A stretch of DNA of 64,000 bases from Aureitalea sp. L0-47 (GTDB lineage Bacteria; Bacteroidota; Bacteroidia; Flavobacteriales; Flavobacteriaceae): assembly GCF_026126405.1 (NCBI RefSeq), contig NZ_JAFMTQ010000006.1, positions 103,498 to 167,497 of the forward strand, given 5' to 3'. Of this stretch, positions 9,068-18,181 are shown in pieces; within the stretch, counting starts at the first letter, position 1; each line of letters opens with the position of its first letter. The position numbers were made by a program, and so were the translations under genes. The notes under the pieces are model-generated. The model was not told where the DNA came from and did no database searches. It saw only the letters and a program-made list of their open reading frames with translations.

Positions 9068-10052
9068 AGAAAAAAATGAAGAGCTTCAATTCAGCAACCG
9101 AATTCCTCTGGATGAGTTAAGGAATACCGTTGCGGAAATAAAGGGCCAGCTCAACAAAGTGATAATCGGTCAGCAGGACTTTATTGAACTACTTATCGTG
9201 AGTTTACTGGCCAATGGCCACGTCCTGATCGAAGGAGTACCGGGAATCGCCAAAACGATCACAGCCAAGTTATTCGCCAAAACCCTGAAAACAGATTTCA
9301 GTAGGATCCAATTCACTCCCGACCTTATGCCAAGCGATGTACTGGGTACTTCGGTGTTGAACATGAAAGAATCTGAATTCGAATTTAAGAAAGGACCTAT
9401 CTTCTCCAATATTGTACTCATCGACGAGATTAACCGGGCGCCGGCAAAGACTCAGGCGGCCTTATTCGAGGTAATGGAGGAGCGACAGATCACTATGGAT
9501 GGGATCAAGTACGATATGGAATATCCTTTCATGGTGTTAGCTACCCAAAACCCCGTGGAACAGGAAGGGACTTACCCCCTACCTGAAGCACAGCTGGACA
9601 GGTTCCTATTTAAAATTCGTGTAGGATACCCGAGTCTGGAAAACGAGGTCAATATACTGAAATCACATCACGATCGAAAACTCACTGCCCCTGAAACTCT
9701 TATATCCGGTGTTCTTACACCTGAAAAACTTAGGAACTTCCGGGAACTGGTTCAAAGTGTATTGATCGAAGAAAAGATCTTCTCATACATTGCGCAGATC
9801 GTAGATAAATCGAGGAATCACCCACACCTCTACCTGGGTGGATCCCCACGGGCCTCCATTGCCATCATGAATGCATCTAAAGCTTTTGCTGCCATGAGTG
9901 GAAGGGATTTCGTTACTCCGGATGATGTAAAGCGGGCTCTTGCACCAGTACTTAGACACAGAATCATTCTATCTCCAGAAAGAGAAATGGAAGGGATGGC
10001 ACCTGAGACAGTTATAGACATGATCTCTCAATCCATTGAAATACCCAGATAG
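9054..10052 (+). CDS. MoxR family AAA+ ATPase
   Basis: 332 residues. The Walker A region is LIEGVPGIAKT (lysine near residue 66), Walker B is IVLIDEINRAPAKTQAALFE, and sensor 1 is FMVLATQNPVEQEGTYPLPEAQLDRF. All are typical of MoxR AAA+ chaperones. By family it remodels or matures protein complexes, usually with VWA or DUF58 partners. The stop and the GTG start of the DUF58 gene share one base. Confidence 0.93.
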   Translation: MENPEEKNEELQFSNRIPLDELRNTVAEIKGQLNKVIIGQQDFIELLIVSLLANGHVLIEGVPGIAKTITAKLFAKTLKTDFSRIQFTPDLMPSDVLGTSVLNMKESEFEFKKGPIFSNIVLIDEINRAPAKTQAALFEVMEERQITMDGIKYDMEYPFMVLATQNPVEQEGTYPLPEAQLDRFLFKIRVGYPSLENEVNILKSHHDRKLTAPETLISGVLTPEKLRNFRELVQSVLIEEKIFSYIAQIVDKSRNHPHLYLGGSPRASIAIMNASKAFAAMSGRDFVTPDDVKRALAPVLRHRIILSPEREMEGMAPETVIDMISQSIEIPR

Positions 10053-11383
10053 TGATTAAATTCCTTAAATCCCTGTATCTCAGTCAGCGATTTTTCTACG
10101 CGATCTCGGTGATCGCGCTGCTGTTCCTGATTTCGTATTGGATCGTTCCATTATACGGAATCGTCTGGCTGTTGGTATTAGGATTGCTACTATTACTGCT
10201 GATGGAGATCAGTATGTTGTACAGTGGAAAAGGAATGGAAGGATCGCGAATACTACCCGAAAAGTTCTCAAACAGCGACGAAAACGATGTGATCGTACAA
10301 TTGAGAAATCGTCATCGGTTCACCCTAAAAGTGGAACTGATAGACGAACTCCCCGTCCAGTTCCAAAAACGAGATTTTCTCCGCAAGACTAGTATTCCGG
10401 GTAAGCACAGTCAGACACTTGAATACGGCGTTCGTCCGGTTGATCGGGGTGAGTATTTTTTTGGGAACCTGAATTGTTATGTGAGCTCTGTCATCGGACT
10501 CATTCGCAGGCGATATACCTTCGATAAAGAGCAGATGGTCAAAGTCTATCCCTCCTTTATTCAAATGAAAAAGTACGATTTCATGGCGATCGACCACCGA
10601 CTTGCCTATGCCGGTTTGAAAAAGATCAGACGGATTGGGCACACTATGGAATTCGAACAAATTAAGGAATATGTGTTGGGTGATGATGTTCGGACGGTGA
10701 ATTGGAAGGCCACGGCCAAGCATGGGCAACTCATGGTGAATCAGTACCAGGACGAGAAAATGCAACCGGTGTATTCTATCATAGACACTAGCAGGATTAT
10801 GAAAATGCCATTCAACGAACTTAAACTCCTGGACTATGCGATCAACAGTTCACTGGCATTTTCGAATATAGCCCTTAAGAAAGGTGATAAAGTAGGTGTG
10901 CTCGACTTTTCTAATAAGATTGGGAATTTCGTCCCTGCAAAAGCAAAGAAAACACATTTGAACAACATACTGGAAAGCCTGTACAACGTGGAAACCAAAT
11001 TCCTGGATTCCAGTTTCGGGAAATTGCAGGCCTTTGTAAAGCAGCAGATCACAAACCGAAGCCTGTTAATGCTGTATACTAATTTTGAACATATCTCTTC
11101 ATTGCACCGTCAGATGCAATACCTTCAGGCCATTGCCAAGAAACACGTTCTGGTTGTGATCTTCTTCGAAAATACCGAACTGAAAGAACTCATCGAGGAC
11201 AATGCCGAAAACGTTCCGGAAATAGTAGACCAAACCATAGCACGGCAATTCGAGTACGATAAGAAGGTGATGGTACTGGAACTTCAGCAAAGAGGAATAC
11301 AGACAGTGCTGACCTCTCCTGAGGAATTAACTGTCAATACTATCAACAAATACCTGGAGATTAAGGCTAGAGGACTGCTATAG
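10052..11383 (+). CDS. DUF58 domain-containing protein
   Basis: 443 residues starting at GTG 10052, which shares its first base with the moxR stop. Two N-terminal hydrophobic helices lie at residues about 14-50. The DUF58 signature YVLGDDVRTVNWKATAKHG is near residues 208-226, and a von Willebrand A-like region with YSIIDTSRIM follows. It is the last gene of the operon. DUF58 proteins typically pair with MoxR ATPases in cell-envelope or stress functions that remain poorly defined. Confidence 0.9.
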   Translation: MIKFLKSLYLSQRFFYAISVIALLFLISYWIVPLYGIVWLLVLGLLLLLLMEISMLYSGKGMEGSRILPEKFSNSDENDVIVQLRNRHRFTLKVELIDELPVQFQKRDFLRKTSIPGKHSQTLEYGVRPVDRGEYFFGNLNCYVSSVIGLIRRRYTFDKEQMVKVYPSFIQMKKYDFMAIDHRLAYAGLKKIRRIGHTMEFEQIKEYVLGDDVRTVNWKATAKHGQLMVNQYQDEKMQPVYSIIDTSRIMKMPFNELKLLDYAINSSLAFSNIALKKGDKVGVLDFSNKIGNFVPAKAKKTHLNNILESLYNVETKFLDSSFGKLQAFVKQQITNRSLLMLYTNFEHISSLHRQMQYLQAIAKKHVLVVIFFENTELKELIEDNAENVPEIVDQTIARQFEYDKKVMVLELQQRGIQTVLTSPEELTVNTINKYLEIKARGLL

Positions 11384-11520
11384 CGGGTTACATAATTCCT
11401 CAAGGATTCCTAAGTTACAATTCAGTAGTAAAAATTTACAGTTGGGTAGATTCCTTTGGTAAATCCCACCTAAGCTATGGACATTTGAAGTGTAAATAAG
11501 TAATCACTTTAAATCCACTA

Positions 11521-11970
11521 ATGATGAAAACGATCCTAGTAACCATTACAATAGTATTAAGCAGTTTTATACTGAATGCACAAGATGCCGATTCCATGAT
11601 CGCTGAAGATGCGACTTCAGAAACAACAACAATAACCGTAAATGTTCCGGTGAAGAGCGACAAAGGGACGGTTATTTTCGGACTTTTTACTGAAGACAAC
11701 TTTATGAGTTCGGCACCTTTACAAGGACTTGAATCCGAAATCGTAGACGGAAAAGCAACGGTAACCTTTGAAAATGTTACACCCGGCACTTACGCGATCA
11801 CATTATTCCATGACAAGAACGGGAATAAGAAAATGGACTTTGAACCTAATGGTATGCCGATTGAAATGTACGGTGTATCGAACAATGTGATGAGCATGGG
11901 ACCTCCGCAGTGGAGCGAGGCAAATTTCGAAGTGAAAGGAGAGCCCCTTACCCTGGATATCATCATGTAA
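11521..11970 (+). CDS. DUF2141 domain-containing exported protein
   Basis: 149 residues with a signal peptide (MMKTILVTITIVLSSFILNA). A beta-rich DUF2141 domain follows, recognisable by TYAITLFHDKNGNKKMDF and by GMPIEMYGVSNN near the C-terminus. Function is unknown; proteins of this family are secreted and small. It is monocistronic and is followed by a strong terminator. Confidence 0.85.
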   Translation: MMKTILVTITIVLSSFILNAQDADSMIAEDATSETTTITVNVPVKSDKGTVIFGLFTEDNFMSSAPLQGLESEIVDGKATVTFENVTPGTYAITLFHDKNGNKKMDFEPNGMPIEMYGVSNNVMSMGPPQWSEANFEVKGEPLTLDIIM

Positions 11971-11990
11971 ATAAAAACGGAATGATTATC

Positions 11991-12016
11991 ACCGCCGAGA
12001 ATTCGGCGGTTTTTTT
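11991..12016 (+). terminator. Rho-independent terminator after the DUF2141 gene
   Basis: Perfect 8-bp stem ACCGCCGA / TCGGCGGT with a GAAT loop, followed directly by seven T. Confidence 0.93.
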
Positions 12017-12077
12017 ATATCCGATTTGAAGCGATAGGTTTTGAATATTATTTATTAATTTTATATAAATTTTATAA

Positions 12078-13013
12078 ATGACCATAACCCAATTAAAATA
12101 CGTTTTAGCGGTCGCTGAGCACCAAAACTTCACAAAAGCAGCTGAAAAGACCTTCGTTACCCAGCCTACCCTGAGTATGCAGATTCAGAAGTTGGAAGAA
12201 GAGCTCGATATCCAGATCTTCGACCGAAGCAAGAAACCCATAGAACTGACCACAGTGGGCAACAAGATCGTGAACCAGGCCAGAAGCATAGTTAATGAGG
12301 CCGATAGGATGCAGGATGTTGTAGACCAGGAAAAGGGGTTTATTGGCGGTGAATTTAAGTTAGGTATCATACCAACGGTCATGCCTACTTTGTTACCTAT
12401 GTTCCTTAGAAATTTTACGAACAAGTATCCTAAGGTACAGTTGAAGATAGAAGAGTTAACCACCGATGAGATCATTACTAAGATCATCGATGGTCACCTG
12501 GATGCGGCTATTGCCGCTACACCGCTTTACAACGACAAGATTAAGGAAAGGGTACTCTATTTCGAGCCATTTGTAGGTTACATTCCTCCAAGCCACAGAC
12601 TCTCGCAAAAGAAACAAATAGATCGCACCGATCTGGACATTGAGGATATACTGCTACTTGAAGACGGACATTGTTTCCGGGATGGTGTTATAAATTTATG
12701 TCAGTCTGCCAAGCTGAGTTCAGGAGATAGTTTTCAATTGGAGAGCGGAAGTTTTGAAACGCTTATCAAGTTGTGCGATGAAGGATTGGGGATGACTTTG
12801 TTACCTTATTTGAATTCTCTGGACGTATCCGGAGCTAAGCAAGAGAACCTTAGATATTTTGTGGAACCACCGCCGGCGCGGGAGGTAAGTATTATCTATA
12901 GTAAGAGTGAACTGAAGTTGCAGATCATCGATGCGCTTTACGATTTGATCGCCTCGGTAGTTCGAGGGGCCATTGCCTTCCAGGATGTAAAGATCATTCC
13001 ACCTAACAAATAG
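12078..13013 (+). CDS. oxyR: OxyR-type LysR transcriptional regulator
   Basis: 311 residues. The N-terminal winged helix-turn-helix reads ITQLKYVLAVAEHQNFTKAA. Cysteines at residues 199 (EDGHCFRDG) and 208 (INLCQ) are at the positions of the redox pair that senses hydrogen peroxide in E. coli OxyR. By family, oxidation to a disulfide activates transcription of peroxide defence genes. No catalase or peroxiredoxin gene lies beside it. The AT-rich upstream region holds no obvious operator. Confidence 0.92.
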   Translation: MTITQLKYVLAVAEHQNFTKAAEKTFVTQPTLSMQIQKLEEELDIQIFDRSKKPIELTTVGNKIVNQARSIVNEADRMQDVVDQEKGFIGGEFKLGIIPTVMPTLLPMFLRNFTNKYPKVQLKIEELTTDEIITKIIDGHLDAAIAATPLYNDKIKERVLYFEPFVGYIPPSHRLSQKKQIDRTDLDIEDILLLEDGHCFRDGVINLCQSAKLSSGDSFQLESGSFETLIKLCDEGLGMTLLPYLNSLDVSGAKQENLRYFVEPPPAREVSIIYSKSELKLQIIDALYDLIASVVRGAIAFQDVKIIPPNK

Positions 13014-13024
13014 GCCCTGAAATT

Positions 13025-13048
13025 AAAAAATCCCGCCGAAGCGGGATT
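13025..13048. terminator. Bidirectional terminator between oxyR and a small reverse-strand gene
   Basis: Stem AATCCCGC / GCGGGATT with a CGAA loop (13029-13048). On the reverse strand the flanking A-run becomes a strong T-run, so it mainly ends the 65-residue gene; it probably also ends oxyR transcripts. Confidence 0.85.
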
Positions 13049-13051
13049 AAT

Positions 13052-13249
13052 TTATGGGTTTAGAAGGATTAAACATTGATTTAACTGGGGGTTCTGTTTA
13101 ATAAGAGCATCGATCCAGATCTTCAATTCCTCAATTTCGTAAGGGAGGAGTCTTTTTAGCGCTTTCTTCAACTCTTTACAGAACAAATTCACATCAAAGC
13201 TTACTTTTTTCAAAACGGCTTTGGTGTAATCGAACATTGCTCTAGCCAT
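13052..13249 (-). CDS. Conserved small protein, 65 residues
   Basis: The sequence begins MARAMFDYTKAVLKKVSFD and continues with a basic amphipathic stretch (ELKKALKRLLPYEIEELKIW). I recall near-identical small proteins in other Flavobacteriaceae, which supports a real gene. No transmembrane segment or motif is visible; it is probably an all-helical cytoplasmic protein. A strong terminator follows on its strand. Function is unknown. Confidence 0.78.
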   Translation of the reverse strand: MARAMFDYTKAVLKKVSFDVNLFCKELKKALKRLLPYEIEELKIWIDALIKQNPQLNQCLILLNP

Positions 13250-13383
13250 AGTTAAACAGTTATTAATTAGGTTAAGTAGTAATCTCTATACGCACAAGGT
13301 TTTGATTAGACTCCTTCAAGATAACAAAAAATCCGGAATTTTATTTCCTCTGTTAATAATTATTTAACTAATTCTGAAGCTAA

Positions 13384-13842
13384 CTATCTGTTTTTCAACT
13401 TCACGGTCCATTCGAAGTCGAATTTCGAAACAACAACACCTTCTTTATTGGTTCCTACGGAATGCATCCAGCAGGTCTGCCCCTCACCTGTTTCGATTGC
13501 TTTATGGATCGCCTCCCGGATCGCCAAACCGTCTTCACATCGAAATGTAATACACCCGGTTGCCTTCTTGGAAAATGAAGCCTTATTTTTAACGACCAAC
13601 ATAGAAATCGGTTTACCACTCTCTTTAATACTAGACATAACAAGAGCGCCTGTGCTCAGTTCGGCGGCCATTCCCTGTACAGCCCAAAATATGGATCGAA
13701 ATGGATTTTGATTGATCCATCGATGCCTAACAGAGGTTGTGCAGTTTTTAGTAGAAATCGACTTCAGTCGAACACCAGTAAAATATGCAGCCGGTAGTTT
13801 AAAAAAGAGAAAAGTATTTATAGCACCAGGTTTCATGGGCAT
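13384..13842 (-). CDS. DUF4442 domain-containing protein, hotdog-fold thioesterase-like
   Basis: 152 residues. The pattern NPFRSIFWAVQGMAAELSTGAL matches the DUF4442 family, which adopts the hotdog fold of acyl-CoA thioesterases. Conserved FKLPAAYFTGVRLKSIS starts near residue 13. A thioesterase role is inferred from fold only. It stands alone between two divergent genes. Confidence 0.82.
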   Translation of the reverse strand: MPMKPGAINTFLFFKLPAAYFTGVRLKSISTKNCTTSVRHRWINQNPFRSIFWAVQGMAAELSTGALVMSSIKESGKPISMLVVKNKASFSKKATGCITFRCEDGLAIREAIHKAIETGEGQTCWMHSVGTNKEGVVVSKFDFEWTVKLKNR

Positions 13843-13975
13843 TTTGTAGAATTTCAGGCTAATATATTCATTTTATTCGACTCACTAAATATGTTAATAT
13901 AATGTTAATTTTTAGTACTATGCGTAACATAATACCAGTTTAAAGACATATATTTGCATAAGAAGATAATTTGTC

Positions 13976-14476
13976 ATGGAAAGAAACCCATCAGAAAACC
14001 AAAAACAACTCGGCGCTCTTATTCACCTGAGTACCTTTTCGAAGTACTTTTTCCCCTTCGGAAATTTTTTCGTTCCACTCATATTATGGTCTTTCAACAA
14101 AGAAAAACCATTTGCCGATGAACACGGAAGACAGGCCATAAATTTCCAATTGAGCATCCTGGTCTATTCCTTAGTAATAGGACTCGTATGTATCCCCTTC
14201 TTCCTAATGTTCGCTACCGATTTCGTTTCGCTTATCGATGCCATCGAGCATACCGTAGGGAATGTGACGGTGAATAACGCTACTAACCTATCCGGATTTA
14301 TAATTCTATTTAGTATAGTGGCTCTCTTACTCTTCGGACTTTTCCTGTTCGAATTATATGCGGTAATAAGCGCCACCATGAAAGCTTCACGCGGTGAATT
14401 GTACAAATACCCGTTGTGTATACCATTTTTAAAATCTAACCTCGAAAATCAATCAAGTCATGAGCACTCTAATTAA
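13976..14476 (+). CDS. DUF4870 domain-containing membrane protein
   Basis: 166 residues with the DUF4870 hallmarks ALIHLSTFSKYFFPFGNFFVPLI and the HGRQAINFQLS motif near residues 47-57. Three or four hydrophobic helices are visible. It opens a gene group running DUF4870, small ORF, PadR, PspC and DUF2807. The stop overlaps the next small ORF by 17 bp. Confidence 0.88.
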   Translation: MERNPSENQKQLGALIHLSTFSKYFFPFGNFFVPLILWSFNKEKPFADEHGRQAINFQLSILVYSLVIGLVCIPFFLMFATDFVSLIDAIEHTVGNVTVNNATNLSGFIILFSIVALLLFGLFLFELYAVISATMKASRGELYKYPLCIPFLKSNLENQSSHEHSN

Positions 14477-14639
14477 TATAGCAATGGCGATAGCAGCAAG
14501 TCTGCTGTCCATAACCGGTGTTCACAGGAGTTACGATAACGCTCCTAAAGCGGAGATCATACAATGTGAGCAAATTCAACAGAATATGAATACACATTGC
14601 ATCATCAAAAACGAACAGTTATCTCAAAAAATCAAGTAA
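14460..14639 (+). CDS. Small exported or membrane protein, 59 residues
   Basis: I read this ORF directly from the sequence. It begins MSTLINIAMAIAASLLSITG, which looks like a signal or anchor helix, and ends in a polar tail with two cysteines (IIQCEQIQ and HCIIKNE). It overlaps the DUF4870 stop by 17 bp and ends 4 bp before the padR start, which argues for translational coupling. Function is unknown. Confidence 0.6.
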   Translation: MSTLINIAMAIAASLLSITGVHRSYDNAPKAEIIQCEQIQQNMNTHCIIKNEQLSQKIK

Positions 14640-14643
14640 AAAG

Positions 14644-14982
14644 ATGAAGATCGAAAACACAAAAGCACAGATGCGCAAAGGGGTTCTGGAATACTGCATC
14701 CTCTCTATCCTAAAGGATGGCGAGGCCTATACTTCGGATATTCTGGAAACGCTTAAAGACGCTAAAATGCTTGTGGTAGAAGGAACCATCTATCCCCTGC
14801 TTACCCGCCTAAAAAATGCCGGTTTGCTATCGTATCGATGGGAAGAGTCCACCAGTGGACCGCCTCGCAAGTATTATGAACTTACCGAAACAGGTAAAAT
14901 ATTTTTAAACGAGTTAAACACTACCTGGAGCGAATTGCAACAGGCCGTAAACCGAGTAACCAGCGAAACTATTAAAAAATGA
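14644..14982 (+). CDS. PadR family transcriptional regulator
   Basis: 112 residues of winged helix-turn-helix: MRKGVLEYCILSIL, the wing TIYPLLTRLKNAGLL and GPPRKYYELTETG are PadR hallmarks. Its stop overlaps the PspC gene by 4 bp, so it is translationally coupled to it and probably represses its own operon. Members of this family respond to phenolic or membrane-active compounds; the ligand here is unknown. Confidence 0.92.
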   Translation: MKIENTKAQMRKGVLEYCILSILKDGEAYTSDILETLKDAKMLVVEGTIYPLLTRLKNAGLLSYRWEESTSGPPRKYYELTETGKIFLNELNTTWSELQQAVNRVTSETIKK

Positions 14983-16727
14983 AAAAAACAGTAAACATAA
15001 ATTTAGCAGGTACTTTCTTCCATATAGACGAAGATGCCTTTGCCAAACTACAACGCTATCTTGAGGCGATCAAGAGATCGCTGTCAGATCCTCAGGGAAG
15101 TGACGAGATCCTGCGGGACATAGAAGCCCGTATTGCTGAGCTGTTTTCTGAAAAATTAGAAAATAATTCGCAGGTAGTCTCAACAAAAGAACTAGACGAG
15201 GTGATCTCAGTAATGGGTCAGCCCGAAGATTATATGGTAGACGAGGAGATCTTTGAAGACGTTCCTCCTGCTGCCAAAAGAAGATCAAGACCTTCTTACA
15301 AACAACTATTCAGAGATATCGATAATAAATTTATCGCCGGTGTTTCTTCCGGACTCGGACACTACCTTGGCATCGATGCCATTTGGGTGCGTCTGTTATG
15401 GGTACTCCTAACCGTTTTTTCAAGCGGAATCTTTATCGTCGTTTATATATTGTTCTGGATCCTGGTCCCCGCTGCGGAATCAACCTCAGATAAATTAAAA
15501 ATGACAGGGGAGCCTGTGAATATCTCGAATATTGAAAAAAAGTTCAAGGAAGGATATGATGCTGTCGCGGATAAGGTAAAAGGCGCTGACTATGACAAAT
15601 ACGGGGAGAAAGTAAAAAAAGGTGGAACCAGCTTTTTTGACGCCCTCGGTAATATCCTTCTTGCAATCCTTAACATATTTGTCAAGTTCTTTGGAATTAT
15701 ACTTATAATCACGGCATTATCAACACTTGTCGGTCTTATCGTAGGACTATTCACATTAGGCTCCGTAGATATTTGGGGACAAGGTGAACTCCTCGATTAC
15801 TTCACTGCCGTAGACACATCGAACACACCCATATGGCTGTTGTCACTAATACTGCTTCTAGCCATCGGTATTCCTTTCTTTGTATTGTTCATACTTGGAT
15901 TGAAACTGCTTATCAGCAACCTGAAATCCATTGGTACAACAGCAAAGATCGTATTACTGATACTTTGGGTAGCCTCTTTAGTTGGTTTGGGAATCATCGG
16001 GGTGCGTCAGGCAACACAGCAGGCGTACAACGGTGATTTCATCACCGAGAACGAACTTCAGGTCGTTCCTGGTGATACCCTTGCCCTCGCTATGAGAGCC
16101 AACGACCAATATAGTTACAGCGTGCACAGAGGTGGTGGAATCCGTATCGAATACAATGATAATGACGAAAAAGTGATCTATTCAAATGACATTCGACTTA
16201 TTGTTCGATCTACGGATGATCCAACAGCTAAGCTTGTGATCCAGAAGCATGCGGATGGTAGTAGTTATAACGACGCCAAAGCGCGTGCTGAGGCAATCGA
16301 TTACAACTATTCGCTGGAAGATGGGACCTTGTTGTTGGACGGATATTTCACAACGGAATTCGAGAATAAGTACCAGGACCAGGAAATGGACCTGATACTT
16401 TATCTTCCGGTAGGCACCGTATTGATCGCAGACGACAACACCTATTCCTTCCATCGTAATTATTCGTCTTCAAGAGACATACTGAATAACGGAGATGAAG
16501 GGCAATACCTTCTTATTATGAAGAACAAGACCAAATGCCTGGATTGCCCTGAAAATGAATTGCGTTCTAATGAAGAAGATGAGAACGACGAGGATTGGGT
16601 AAAAGAAGTGAACGAAAGTCTTGACGATGACGACGGTATGTCTACCTCAGAAACAATAGAGGAAGTGGTTCCTTCTGAAATAGAAGAGACAATAACCGAA
16701 ACAGATTCAACAGAAATCAATAATTAA
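14979..16727 (+). CDS. PspC domain-containing envelope stress protein
   Basis: 582 residues. A soluble N-terminus with HIDEDAFAKLQRYLEAIK is followed by the PspC domain at about residues 105-165 (NKFIAGVSSGLGHYLGID, then a hydrophobic helix). Several membrane segments come next (about 215-345), and a beta-rich C-terminal region ends in a very acidic tail. Preceded by padR and followed by a DUF2807 lipoprotein. By family it senses or protects against membrane damage. Confidence 0.9.
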   Translation: MKKTVNINLAGTFFHIDEDAFAKLQRYLEAIKRSLSDPQGSDEILRDIEARIAELFSEKLENNSQVVSTKELDEVISVMGQPEDYMVDEEIFEDVPPAAKRRSRPSYKQLFRDIDNKFIAGVSSGLGHYLGIDAIWVRLLWVLLTVFSSGIFIVVYILFWILVPAAESTSDKLKMTGEPVNISNIEKKFKEGYDAVADKVKGADYDKYGEKVKKGGTSFFDALGNILLAILNIFVKFFGIILIITALSTLVGLIVGLFTLGSVDIWGQGELLDYFTAVDTSNTPIWLLSLILLLAIGIPFFVLFILGLKLLISNLKSIGTTAKIVLLILWVASLVGLGIIGVRQATQQAYNGDFITENELQVVPGDTLALAMRANDQYSYSVHRGGGIRIEYNDNDEKVIYSNDIRLIVRSTDDPTAKLVIQKHADGSSYNDAKARAEAIDYNYSLEDGTLLLDGYFTTEFENKYQDQEMDLILYLPVGTVLIADDNTYSFHRNYSSSRDILNNGDEGQYLLIMKNKTKCLDCPENELRSNEEDENDEDWVKEVNESLDDDDGMSTSETIEEVVPSEIEETITETDSTEINN

Positions 16728-16766
16728 ATCAACTAAACGCCGAGAGGCATAACATCAATCACAATC

Positions 16767-17486
16767 ATGAAAACACTGAAAATCCTAATCGCGTTTGTAG
16801 CCGCCGCAACGCTTACCAGCTGTAATTTCGATTTTAGTATCGGACAAATAGACGGTAATGGCAATGTTCAAACTGAAGAAAGACCCGTATCCGATTTCAC
16901 CAAGGTCAAAGGCTCTGCTGGTATCGATGTATACCTCACCGAAGGTTCAGAAAACAAAGTGGTGGTAGAGGCGGATGAGAACCTGCTGGAATTTATTGAA
17001 ACCAGTGTGGAAGGTGGGAAACTACGTATCCGTTCGATGCAAAATATCGGGCGTGCGAAGGCCAAAAAAGTACATGTAACCTATGTGAACTTAACGAGTA
17101 TCGAAGCTAGTAGCGGTGCCGATGTTATCGGAAATTCAGTAATAAAAAGTGAATCACTAAACCTGGATTCCAGTAGTGGTGCAGACCTTGAACTGGAAAT
17201 TATATCCAAGGAAGTGTTCGCGGAAACCAGTAGTGGAAGCGATATGAAGTTATCGGGGAAAGCCACTACCCTACGCGCTAAAGCGAGCAGCGGAAGCGAC
17301 CTGAATGCCAAAGAACTGCTAGTTGCTACTTGTAATGCGGATGCATCCAGTGGTGCCGACATCAAAGTAAACGTTAAGGAGCGCCTCAATGCAGAAGCCT
17401 CCAGTGGCGGTGATGTCCACTACTACGGAGACCCGGCAGCTGTTACCAACAAAGGTGGCAGAACCGGCGGTGTACACAAAATGTAA
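16767..17486 (+). CDS. DUF2807 (head GIN domain) lipoprotein
   Basis: 239 residues. The lipoprotein signal ends at LTSC (cysteine 19). The body is a right-handed beta-helix built of repeats containing ASSGAD or SSGSD every 15-20 residues, typical of putative autotransporter-adhesin head GIN domains. It closes the padR-PspC operon. A terminator lies 28 bp downstream. The C-terminal GGRTGG segment is a common ending in this family. Confidence 0.88.
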   Translation: MKTLKILIAFVAAATLTSCNFDFSIGQIDGNGNVQTEERPVSDFTKVKGSAGIDVYLTEGSENKVVVEADENLLEFIETSVEGGKLRIRSMQNIGRAKAKKVHVTYVNLTSIEASSGADVIGNSVIKSESLNLDSSSGADLELEIISKEVFAETSSGSDMKLSGKATTLRAKASSGSDLNAKELLVATCNADASSGADIKVNVKERLNAEASSGGDVHYYGDPAAVTNKGGRTGGVHKM

Positions 17487-17513
17487 TAAAAGTAATACCA
17501 ACCACCCATGATG

Positions 17514-17555
17514 AAACCCGGGGTAATGTCCATAGTACCCTGGGTTTCTCTTTTT
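17514..17555 (+). terminator. Terminator after the DUF2807 gene
   Basis: Stem AAACCCGGGG against CCCTGGGTTT with a small interior mismatch, followed by CTCTTTTT. It sits just before the next gene start at 17562, so that gene must have its promoter within or upstream of the hairpin. Confidence 0.75.
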
Positions 17556-17561
17556 ACAATT

Positions 17562-18050
17562 ATGATGAAAGCAATATTGATTTTCGCCTGTTTTATTTCC
17601 TTCGGAATGATGGCCCAGGTTTCAACCGATTCGGAATTATTTCTCACCCTGAAACAAAACGACAGTCTTATCTTCGAACGGGGGTTCAATAATTGTGAGC
17701 TGAATGCCTTTGAGGACCTCCTTTCCGAAGACCTTGAATTCTATCATGACAAAGGCGGAATCACAAAGAGTAAGGAGGAATTCGTTCAGCAATACAAAAA
17801 TGGAATTTGTGGCAATCCAAATTTTTCTTCAAGGCGCGAATTGATAGAAGGAAGCCTGGAAGTTTTCCCTCTCTACGACGGTGGAAAACTATACGGCGCG
17901 CTTCAGAAAGGAATCCACCGATTCTTTGAAAAACCTAAGGAAAAGCAGGAGATTCCGGGAAGTACTGCCAGATTCACTCATTTATGGCTCATCGAAGACG
18001 ACCAATGGCGACTAAAACGTGTCCTCAGCTATGATCACCAGATGAAATAA
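17562..18050 (+). CDS. Exported SnoaL/NTF2-like (DUF4440-type) protein
   Basis: I choose ATG 17562 because it gives a signal peptide (MMKAILIFACFISFGMMAQ), while the earlier in-frame ATG lies inside the terminator hairpin. The mature part has an NTF2-like pattern: FNNCELNAFEDLLSEDLEFY near the start and WRLKRVLSYDH at the end. Substrate and function are unknown. Confidence 0.8.
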   Translation: MMKAILIFACFISFGMMAQVSTDSELFLTLKQNDSLIFERGFNNCELNAFEDLLSEDLEFYHDKGGITKSKEEFVQQYKNGICGNPNFSSRRELIEGSLEVFPLYDGGKLYGALQKGIHRFFEKPKEKQEIPGSTARFTHLWLIEDDQWRLKRVLSYDHQMK

Positions 18051-18160
18051 CGACTCTGTCAGTCCGAACTCCTGTACTGTGCTAGGTCGAAGTATGATTC
18101 GGACTCTATAGGCATGCAAAATAAAACAGATTCTGAATGAAATTCAGAATGACAAAATAG
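18051..18160. repeat. Intergenic inverted-repeat elements
   Basis: Two palindromic units: AGTCCGAA (18061-18068) against TTCGGACT (18098-18105), and ATTCTGAAT / ATTCAGAAT (18130-18150). A 25-bp unit at 18129-18153 recurs in inverse orientation at 63726-63750 with 23 of 25 identical bases. Confidence 0.75.
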
Positions 18161-18181
18161 TCGTTGAAATTAAAGGCTCGG

